A stretch of DNA of 12,062 bases from Bacteroidota bacterium. GTDB lineage: Bacteria; Bacteroidota; Bacteroidia; Chitinophagales; Chitinophagaceae. Below are positions 7,400 to 12,062 of the stretch, one piece after another. The notes beneath the pieces were generated by a model. It was not told the origin of the DNA. It saw nothing but the letters and a program-made list of their open reading frames with translations, and did no database searches. The position numbers were made by a program, and so were the translations under genes. The DNA is taken from positions 1-12,062 of the forward strand of contig JAEZIL010000115.1 of assembly GCA_023436685.1 (NCBI GenBank), given 5' to 3'. How positions within the stretch are numbered: the first letter of the stretch is position 1; every line of letters starts with the position of its first letter.

Positions 7400-7723
7400 T
7401 TATTCTTTGATCAAAAGATTGTATCGTTTATCTAATGCTACCTGCATTTTAATATCCCGCAAGTCCATATCCAATTTATCTTGTCTGGCCTTAAGGTCTT
7501 TAATAGCGATATCGAGTTGTTGGATTTGTATAGTATTAATTCTTGTTTGAGTATCGTTTTCACGTATCTCGGTCAATACCCGATTAACCTGAGTGAAGAA
7601 AAATATTGCTACTGCGACAAAGGACGTGACAATTGTCCATAAGACTTTCCATGTCACACCCCTGATTTCCTTTTGTTCTATGCTTCCGGTTGTCATGGCA
7701 TTAATAAATTTTGTACCGGGCAT
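7400..7723 (-). CDS. Phage membrane-anchored coiled-coil protein
   Basis: 107 residues from ATG 7723, or 98 from the in-frame ATG at 7696, which lies 4 bases after the stop of the tail gene; both are possible and the shorter avoids overlap. A single TM helix is at about 26-46 (VLWTIVTSFVAVAIFFFTQV). It is followed by a long, highly charged helix with regular hydrophobic spacing (about 48-96; TQTRINTIQIQQLDIAIKDL), which is a coiled coil. One N-terminal TM plus coiled coil is seen in Rz-type inner-membrane spanins and in reversed form in XhlA-like holin partners, so a lysis or accessory holin role is likely. It is the first gene of the lysis cassette. No family was recognised. Confidence 0.55.
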   Translation of the reverse strand: MPGTKFINAMTTGSIEQKEIRGVTWKVLWTIVTSFVAVAIFFFTQVNRVLTEIRENDTQTRINTIQIQQLDIAIKDLKARQDKLDMDLRDIKMQVALDKRYNLLIKE

Positions 7724-8505
7724 TTTGATTGTCGCGCAGATTTATTCTTTGAGCATTCGATATTTCGTGACCGTATAAAATGAACTCATAAATATTTCCT
7801 TTCATGCGAACATTGTTGCTGCCCACACTACCTAGTGCAAAGGAAGTGGGAGCGTTACCCGTTGATGGAAGATCCATACCTGTATTGTTGGCCTGAACGT
7901 TTTCAGCATTAATATACAACCTGCTTTTATCAGGATTAGCGGCAGTCAGGTTCAAGAAACTAAATACAATACCTTTACTATCAGAAAGTACCGGGCTATT
8001 ATTGTATTTATTGGATATAACGAATTGGCTGTTGATCCCATTTGTAACCAATGTTATAATAGCACTTATATTATTTTGGACTATTCTATTGTCGTATGAC
8101 ATACTTACCCCTCTGGCATTTGTAGTACCTGCATTGTTCCCGTATAGCCCGTACACGCTTGTTGAGGTAACCTGCTATGTTGAACGTATTCACTTCATTT
8201 GCTTTCAGGTCTATATGATAGGTGGATACCGTACCACCGGCATAATCATCGTATATTTTCAGTATCGCCTGCTCTTTATCCAACAGGGGGTACACTTTCA
8301 CAGCATGTATTTTCAGCTTGCGTAGCTGGCCTTTTATGCGGTTATTCTTATAAAGTGTTAAGCCACGTTCCTTTGTTTCAGCGGCAACATTTAGCTTTTC
8401 ATATCCTTTTTTTGATAATCCCAGGCTTAGCAGTTCATCGGGATTGGCACCGGGGTGCTTGCGCAGCAGTGCCGCGTCTTTGGGTGAGAGCTTCTTAGTT
8501 TCCAT
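7701..8505 (-). pseudogene. Phage tail adhesin with LamG-like C-terminus, broken by a frameshift
   Basis: Two overlapping reading frames read as one gene. The first, from ATG 8505, gives METKKLSPKDAALLRKHPG then NPDELLSLGLSKKGYEKL, followed by LRKLKIHAVKVYPLLDKEQ, and makes sense to about Gly112 (codon 8172-8170). It then yields 27 basic residues and a stop at 8086. The +1 frame is open from 8174 downwards and gives TSTSVYGLYGNNAGTT and onward to a C-terminus GNIYEFILYGHEISNAQ near the end, the closing strands and helix of LamG/concanavalin-like domains found in phage tail and receptor-binding proteins. The middle of the LamG sandwich seems short, so a deletion may accompany the frame change. 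No slippery heptamer is present in the overlap. It sits just upstream of the lysis genes, as tail adhesins often do. Sequencing error is the main alternative. Confidence 0.6.
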
Positions 8506-8536
8506 GATAGAGTTTATAAAATTCTGATATCTAATT

Positions 8537-8572
8537 CCTAAATCCTGACTGGTTGCAGTACTTAGATTCAGG
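8537..8572 (-). promoter_or_regulatory. Leader hairpin upstream of the tail/lysis operon
   Basis: On the minus strand CCTGAATCT (8572-8564) can pair with GGATTTAGG (8545-8537) over 9 bp with two G-U wobbles. Inside it ACTG pairs with CAGT around a CAAC loop. It lies between the promoter at 8605-8634 and the start codon at 8505, so it would be in the 5' UTR. There is no T-tract, so it is not a simple terminator. Confidence 0.35.
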
Positions 8573-8604
8573 CTTTCGTCATTAGCAGTTCGTTTTCATA
8601 ATGT

Positions 8605-8634
8605 CAAAATTACAACTATAATTTTAATAACAAA
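8605..8634 (-). promoter_or_regulatory. Bacteroidota consensus promoter for the tail/lysis operon
   Basis: Minus strand: TTTG (8634-8631), 18-base spacer, TAATTTTG (8612-8605). Both elements match the Bacteroidota primary sigma consensus exactly. They lie in the most AT-rich stretch of the window and about 100 bases before ATG 8505. A second TAATTTTG (8638-8631) overlaps the -33 but lacks its own TTG. Confidence 0.6.
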
Positions 8635-8740
8635 ATTAATTTCTAAAATATTTTTATTGTTATTAAAAATAAAAATTCACTTTAAAATTATTTTAACTAC
8701 CTGCTTCGTTACAAGATTTAAGACGAATAGAAATATTGAA

Positions 8741-8748
8741 TAACTTTA
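8741..8748 (+). promoter_or_regulatory. Candidate -7 element for the TonB-domain gene
   Basis: TAACTTTA ends 5 bases before ATG 8754, the same geometry as for the genes at 1448, 1767 and 4523. No obvious TTG -33 element lies 17-23 bases upstream. It favours ATG 8754 over the in-frame TTG at 8736, which precedes the box. Confidence 0.4.
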
Positions 8749-8753
8749 CGCCT

Positions 8754-9185
8754 ATGCGTATACTATTTACCTTACTGCTGGCAGCATTAGCCAGCAACGC
8801 TATGGCCCAGGAGCCCGTGCTTTCTGGCGAGGGTTTCACATTGTATAAAGACACTACCAAGAAGATCAACTGGGACTCAATGAAGCGCCCCCAACAGCTG
8901 GTGGACGAAAAGCCCCGCTTCAATGGTAATATTAACCAGTACCTGGCGAAAAATGTAAAAGTGCCCAAGGGCGCTAAGCTGGAAGGGCGTATCACTGCCA
9001 ACTTTGTAGTAGATACGGCCGGCAATATTGGCCTGGTAACAATAGAAGGCAAGGAAAAAAGCAAGCTTACACCGCTTGAAAAAGAAATAGTGCGGGTTGT
9101 AAGTGGTATGCCGCGATGGATACCCGGCAAGCTAAATGGCCGCCATGTACCGGTTAAGTATTCGCTGCCTATTAATTTGAATTAA
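8754..9185 (+). CDS. Secreted TonB C-terminal-domain protein
   Basis: 143 residues from ATG 8754. MRILFTLLLAALASNAMAQ is a signal peptide, so the product is periplasmic or lipid-free secreted. After about 45 linker residues, the C-terminal ~85 residues follow the TonB_C fold: NQYLAKNVKVPKGAKLEGRI, ITANFVVDTAGNIGLVTI, a LTPLEKEIVRVVSGMPRW helix and WIPGKLNGRHVPVKYSLPIN. True TonB has an N-terminal membrane anchor that couples to ExbB/ExbD and a Pro-rich spacer; neither is present. It therefore cannot transmit energy itself and may bind TonB-box peptides or act as a regulator. Small secreted TonB_C proteins are frequent in Bacteroidota, so it may be a host gene, although phage-like genes lie on both sides. 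It has its own -7-like box and its own terminator. Confidence 0.8.
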   Translation: MRILFTLLLAALASNAMAQEPVLSGEGFTLYKDTTKKINWDSMKRPQQLVDEKPRFNGNINQYLAKNVKVPKGAKLEGRITANFVVDTAGNIGLVTIEGKEKSKLTPLEKEIVRVVSGMPRWIPGKLNGRHVPVKYSLPINLN

Positions 9186-9205
9186 CTACTGCTAAATAAA
9201 AATCT

Positions 9206-9232
9206 AAAGCCGCACCATCAGGGCGGCTTTTT
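9206..9232. terminator. Bidirectional Rho-independent terminator
   Basis: AAAGCCGC (9206-9213) pairs with GCGGCTTT (9223-9230), with an inner CC/GG pair and a bulged A, followed by a short T run on the plus strand. On the minus strand the stem is followed by TTTAGATTTTTATTT. It lies between two convergent genes and serves both. Confidence 0.85.
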
Positions 9233-9240
9233 GCGTTTCG

Positions 9241-9522
9241 CTAATTCAACACTTGTTCTTTCAACGCAATTATTTTTGTTGTAGCTTCTGCCAGCGTGCC
9301 ATCTGTATCGGCTAGTATAAAATCGCCTTCGCCAAATATGAACAGCAGGTGGATCTTACTGCCATTAATATAGGGCTGATAGCTGGCGCTATAGGCAACG
9401 TAATCTTTAGAAGCATCGTATACCTCTTTATCAATAATATGCACATTATTTTTCAGGGCAGCCTGGACAATATCCTTTATATCCGCCTCCGGAAAAACAA
9501 TAGCAATAGCAAATTTGAGCAT
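9241..9522 (-). CDS. Small protein of unknown function (93 aa)
   Basis: I do not recognise this family. The start is placed at ATG 9522 because a consensus promoter (9555-9584) lies just upstream and covers the alternative in-frame start at 9582. The product begins MLKFAIAIVFPEADIKDIVQ, a strand and helix, followed by alternating strands (KDYVAYSASYQPYI; KIHLLFIFGEGDFILA) and a C-terminal helix (LAEATTKIIALKEQVLN). That makes a compact alpha/beta protein with no signal peptide or TM helix. It lies between the portal-like fragment and the TonB-domain gene. Having a private promoter and terminator sets it apart from the phage late operon; host or phage origin cannot be decided. Confidence 0.65.
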   Translation of the reverse strand: MLKFAIAIVFPEADIKDIVQAALKNNVHIIDKEVYDASKDYVAYSASYQPYINGSKIHLLFIFGEGDFILADTDGTLAEATTKIIALKEQVLN

Positions 9523-9554
9523 GGCCGTTTCAGTTTTGTGAATAAAACTTAATA

Positions 9555-9584
9555 CAAATATAACGGCTGCGTGTGGCAGCACAA
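9555..9584 (-). promoter_or_regulatory. Bacteroidota consensus promoter for the 93-aa gene
   Basis: Minus strand: TTG (9584-9582), 19-base spacer, TATATTTG (9562-9555), a perfect TAnnTTTG. The expected transcription start is near 9548, about 25 bases before ATG 9522. This decides the start codon of the downstream gene. Confidence 0.65.
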
Positions 9585-9619
9585 CATGATACCCGTCATT
9601 ATATTTCGTTATCGTGCTG

Positions 9620-10756
9620 TTAATATTCTAATACTGCCCTTATGTGCTGAATATCAGCCATTACAAACCAGCGTGTTCCTTTCTCTTGTATCAAACCGTC
9701 CAGCCTGTTTAATATATCGTGCGATCGTGCTGCTTCTTGCGGCAAGTTGCTGTTGCTCAGCATATAAGCATCCAGCTTAGTAAGTATCTGCGCTTTTTTC
9801 TTCATTACAGCATCGCCGCTATATTGCTTATCTACAAAATCCATTGCCATGCGCTGACGTATGAACAATGGCAAACCCGCATTACTTGCATCGCTATATT
9901 CCTGCAAAAGATCGGCCGAAGTTTTGATGCGGAACTGTGATGGCTTTACAATGGTAAAATCGTATTGCGCGGGATATAGCGTACCATCTTTTACCACTAC
10001 GTTTCGGTATGCTATAATATCTTTCAGCGTATCGTATATCAACTTATCAAAAATATGGTTCGATATATTGCTGATGAATTTATACAAACGCTCCTGGTCT
10101 ATCGCCTTGGCTGTGCCGCTTTAGGCTTCTTCTACCTTCTTCAGGTGCAGGGCTTCTGTTATCAGCTCCATTATTTGCCGGCATACATCGCGGTGGTGTG
10201 CATTAATGGTTATGTCAGGGTTAATGATCTGTATAGGGCTACCGTCCATTAGTTGTTCCTGTGGTATTATGATATGTTGGCCGGGGTTACGGCTTATTTG
10301 CCCGCTTCCGCCACAGGTGCTGCAATGCACCAGCTCCACACCGCCGGGACAATCGTTGCAGGTACGCTGCACTTCGCCCCTGCCCAGGCAATCTATACAA
10401 TCTGTCGCTGCTTCTACTATAAATGGGTGCGATGCTTCTTTATCTACCAGCTGTGCAGCAGAATATGCGCTAACAAAATCGTCGGCAGCAGCTTTTGCTT
10501 TGCTATAAAAGCTATCGTAATAGCCTTGTGTATTCCATTCGCCACCCGCAATGCTTAACGGCAGCCTGCCCAGCATGTGGGCGTAATAGCCCTCTTTATC
10601 TTCGTTGGCAATGTAATATTGCCTTTGCTGCGCATTGTAGCTAATGCGCCATATACTTTGCTTGTCTACCCACCAGGTATAGCCACTGTGGCTAAAAACA
10701 ATATCATCTCCGGTAAGTAGCGGCTTTCTGGGAAAGCGTATCGAAATACTTTGCAT
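9620..10756 (-). pseudogene. Phage portal-like structural gene with in-frame stop (degenerate)
   Basis: One reading frame runs from about 10756 to TAA 9622-9620, interrupted only by TAA at 10123-10121. Before it: AGGEWNTQGYYDSF and VSAYSAAQLVDKEASHPF, then a Cys-rich finger (Cys 120, 123, 133, 136, 145, 148, DnaJ-like C-x2-C-x-G-x-G spacing), then PIQIINPDITINAHH and EALHLKKVEEA. After the stop the same frame continues SGTAKAIDQERLYKFISNI, then a VKPSQFRIKTSADLLQEYSD region and a helical tail. SGTAKAIDQE straight after the stop shows the protein sense is unbroken; CAA (Gln) changed to TAA explains it in one step. From memory the layout resembles large portal-type proteins of Bacteroidota phages, but the N-terminus is missing and this identity is tentative. 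'Degenerate phage structural gene' is more secure than 'portal'. Confidence 0.5.
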
Positions 10757-10913
10757 CAGCAGTTGTATTTAGCTGTTGCTTGTAGCTGGCCAGCATTCTG
10801 TTCAGCGCTTCCAGCTCCTTCACTTGCTGGTTAATAGTATAGGCCGCCTTATTTAAGGCTGTATCATTGACCTCGTAGTTTATTTTGTGTATTACTTCTA
10901 CTACATCTGCCAT
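10704..10913 (-). pseudogene. Tape-measure-like N-terminal fragment
   Basis: From ATG 10913 the frame gives MADVVEVIHKINYEVND, then ALNKAAYTINQQVKELEALN and a further polar helix (LASYKQQLNTTADAKYFDTL), stopping at TGA 10706-10704 after 69 residues. A short strand with KINYEVN followed by continuous coiled-coil helix resembles the first residues of tail tape-measure proteins in Bacteroidota phages, which are normally hundreds to thousands of residues long. It ends abruptly where the portal-like frame begins in another phase, so it is a remnant. The upstream in-frame ATG at 10934 gives an implausible Pro-rich start. There is no promoter box nearby. Confidence 0.4.
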
Positions 10914-11089
10914 GGTAGGTGGTGGGAATTGCAAGTGATAGTTGATGAATGCACTTGCAGGCGGCAGCGTAACCTGTTAGCTGTTTTTGAAAGGAATCAG
11001 CCCATCCTTATTAAAAGCAAATTTACAACAAAAAATATATTCACAAAAATTATTTCAGAAATATTATTTTTATTTTTTAAATCACCTAA
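10914..11089. other. Intergenic region, divergent
   Basis: This region separates the phage remnant from the plus-strand paralog pair. The half nearest 11089 is very AT-rich, with T- and A-runs. Only a weak TATTTTTT-like -7 was seen before the gene at 11090. In the frame of the tape-measure fragment a short open stretch (QVTLPPASAFINYH) follows a TAA, possibly a trace of further phage coding sequence. Confidence 0.3.
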
Positions 11090-11770
11090 ATGAAATATCT
11101 AATAGCACTTCTATCGGCAATAATTTGGGGCACTGCTACTTACGCCCAGCAATATGGTAATATTTTGCAAACACCTGAATCTATAAAACTTGGCAGTAAA
11201 GGCACTATTAAAAAAATTACTTGCGAAACTTACCTTATGGAAATGGTAATGGGCAAGCCAATAAAAAAACAGCTTAAACACGTAGACGTTGACTCTTTCG
11301 ATAAGAACGGATATATCTTATCAACAAGAAATACTACGAGCAATTGGACATCGGTTTACCAATACGACAAAAACAAGCAGCTAACGGGCAGAACATACTA
11401 CAATGGAAATAGAACTGATTATAAAGCTACCTTTCAATTGCTGTCACAAAACACTTATGTTTCTTCTACCTATTCTTATGATAAAAGCAAAAGTATATTT
11501 AGTAAAGAAGCTAATAGTTCCGATACGTTGATATTCAATAGTAACAATCGGCTGGATACCCAACATAGCATGGAGGGCAGCGACTATTACCAGTATGTAA
11601 ATAATGATACTACTATAGTATCGATACTTGATGGATCTGTTATTTTTGTACAGACGGTTATGGAAAGAGATGCTGTTGGCAATAAAACCCTGGAGACCTC
11701 TATCCCCAACAAACAGACTGAATACACTGAGCCTTATCTGTTTGTATATAAATACGAATATTACCAATAA
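11090..11770 (+). CDS. Secreted protein of unknown function, YD-repeat-like strands (paralog 1)
   Basis: 226 residues beginning with a signal peptide (MKYLIALLSAIIWGTATYAQ). The mature part opens PESIKLGSKGTIKKITCETY and proceeds as a series of short beta hairpins with Y-x-Y-D-K motifs (SVYQYDKNKQ; SSTYSYDKSK; the ending YKYEYYQ). This recalls RHS/YD-type repeats or the antiparallel sheets of small Bacteroidota lipoprotein-like exports; no named family is claimed. It is followed 10 bases later by a gene whose start aligns with it, so the pair arose by duplication and is probably co-transcribed. It lies next to the prophage remnant but shows no phage feature. Polar, Asn- and Thr-rich composition fits an extracytoplasmic product. 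Confidence 0.75.
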   Translation: MKYLIALLSAIIWGTATYAQQYGNILQTPESIKLGSKGTIKKITCETYLMEMVMGKPIKKQLKHVDVDSFDKNGYILSTRNTTSNWTSVYQYDKNKQLTGRTYYNGNRTDYKATFQLLSQNTYVSSTYSYDKSKSIFSKEANSSDTLIFNSNNRLDTQHSMEGSDYYQYVNNDTTIVSILDGSVIFVQTVMERDAVGNKTLETSIPNKQTEYTEPYLFVYKYEYYQ

Positions 11771-11780
11771 TATCACCTTT

Positions 11781-12062
11781 ATGAAATCCATACTGATCCA
11801 ATTTATTATAACACTAATATTCATACCGGCTTTTGCACAGACTTATAATACCGCTTGCGAAGTACCTGACATTTTAAAAGAAGGTTATATGGGCAGGGTA
11901 AAAAAAGTGACCCGTGAAACCTACGACACAAAAAATATCAATGGGAAACTAGTTAACGATAAACTGACAGAACTGAAGATAGATACTTGCGATATAAAAG
12001 GCTATTTAAGAAAAACCGAAAATCCTCTTTCTCATAGTTTTACCGCTTATGAATATGACAAT
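11781..12062 (+). CDS. Secreted protein of unknown function (paralog 2), 5' part only
   Basis: The frame from ATG 11781 stays open to the window end (94 codons). MKSILIQFIITLIFIPAFAQ is a signal peptide. The next part, DILKEGYMGRVKKVTRETYD through KGYLRKTENP to FTAYEYDN, lines up with residues about 30-95 of the preceding gene. Shared features are the GxhKKhT-ETY strand, a GK-x(5)-L segment, a D-x(3)-KGY or KNGY turn and the YEYD/YQYD strand. It starts 10 bases after the stop of paralog 1, so it is almost surely in the same operon. Both starts are preceded by the same bases, ATCACCT plus two. The C-terminal part is outside the window. Confidence 0.75.
   Translation, partial: MKSILIQFIITLIFIPAFAQTYNTACEVPDILKEGYMGRVKKVTRETYDTKNINGKLVNDKLTELKIDTCDIKGYLRKTENPLSHSFTAYEYDN

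Larger units (their letters stand above)
6103..10913 (-). mobile_element. Decayed prophage segment (tail, structural and lysis genes)
   Basis: Most minus-strand genes between the host hydrolase and about 10913 have phage character. In transcription order they are a tape-measure-like N-terminus, a portal-like fragment, an unknown gene, a LamG-like tail adhesin, then a lysis cassette ending in an endolysin. The order from structural genes to tail fibre to lysis fits a phage late operon. No integrase, terminase, capsid gene or matching att repeats were found, and three structural reading frames are broken. A plus-strand TonB-domain gene (8754-9185) sits within it. Both boundaries are approximate. 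Confidence 0.6.

Noticed and set aside
8086..8160. Basic tail (27 residues after Gly112) of the first tail-gene frame as a real C-terminus
   Set aside because: The +1 frame over the same bases continues into a recognisable LamG-like protein, so the tail is out-of-frame translation.
8640..8700. AT-rich tract as a replication origin or iteron array
   Set aside because: There are no regular repeats or DnaA-like boxes; the tract is explained by back-to-back promoters.
6040..8735. att-like direct repeats flanking the lysis/tail block
   Set aside because: Comparing 6038-6102 with 8506-8753 by eye gave no shared repeat of useful length.
9523..9582. Longer 113-residue form of the 93-residue protein starting at 9582
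   Set aside because: The extra segment overlaps a consensus promoter whose expected start site lies near 9548.
10121..10123. Genome-wide stop-codon reassignment (TAA as Gln)
   Set aside because: All neighbouring host genes end at TAA or TAG as normal and only one internal TAA was found, so a nonsense mutation is simpler.
11444..11824. Minus-strand open frame opposite the secreted paralogs
   Set aside because: It is antisense to a gene with signal peptide and paralog support, and its Ile-rich translation reflects AT-rich complement sequence.

Overview
The window looks like a chromosomal segment from a Bacteroidota genome, probably of the Chitinophagaceae/Sphingobacteriales type. The evidence is a secreted Ig-repeat protein with a C-terminal type IX secretion (T9SS) sorting domain, a DUF4294 protein, a PAS/H-box signalling protein that stops without an ATPase domain, an Rcp1-like receiver, little sign of Shine-Dalgarno sites, and promoters of the Bacteroidota TTG / TAnnTTTG type. 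No tRNA, rRNA, CRISPR array, integrase or transposase was seen.

Layout. (1) 1-1767: the 3' end of a PAS + phospho-acceptor-His protein converges on a single-domain response regulator, followed on the minus strand by a DinB-family metalloprotein and a small unknown protein. (2) 1902-6037: a T9SS-exported surface protein, a strong terminator, a secreted DUF4294 protein, and a convergent secreted alpha/beta hydrolase. (3) 6103 to about 10913: mostly minus-strand phage-derived genes. Read in their own direction they are a tape-measure-like N-terminus joined out of frame to a portal-like gene that carries an in-frame stop; an unknown small gene with its own promoter; a LamG-like tail adhesin broken by a frameshift; and an intact-looking lysis cassette: TM/coiled-coil protein, holin-like protein, lipoprotein with a C-terminal TM helix (unimolecular spanin layout) and Zn amidase endolysin. 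A plus-strand secreted TonB-C-terminal-domain gene with its own promoter and terminator lies inside this block. (4) 11090-12062: two tandem paralogous secreted proteins, the second cut by the window end.

How they fit together. Region 3 reads as a decayed prophage. The structural genes carry three visible lesions (frame jump near 10704-10768, TAA at 10121-10123, frame jump near 8156-8174), while the four lysis genes are open, tightly packed and translationally coupled. A well-formed promoter precedes the broken tail gene upstream of them. The TonB-domain gene is laid out like a phage moron but could be an ordinary host gene.

A second genome-level signal is promoter geometry. Four genes have a TAWCTTTA box ending only 4-5 bases before the ATG, which suggests leaderless or nearly leaderless mRNAs. 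All family assignments rest on reading motifs by eye; no database search was run.
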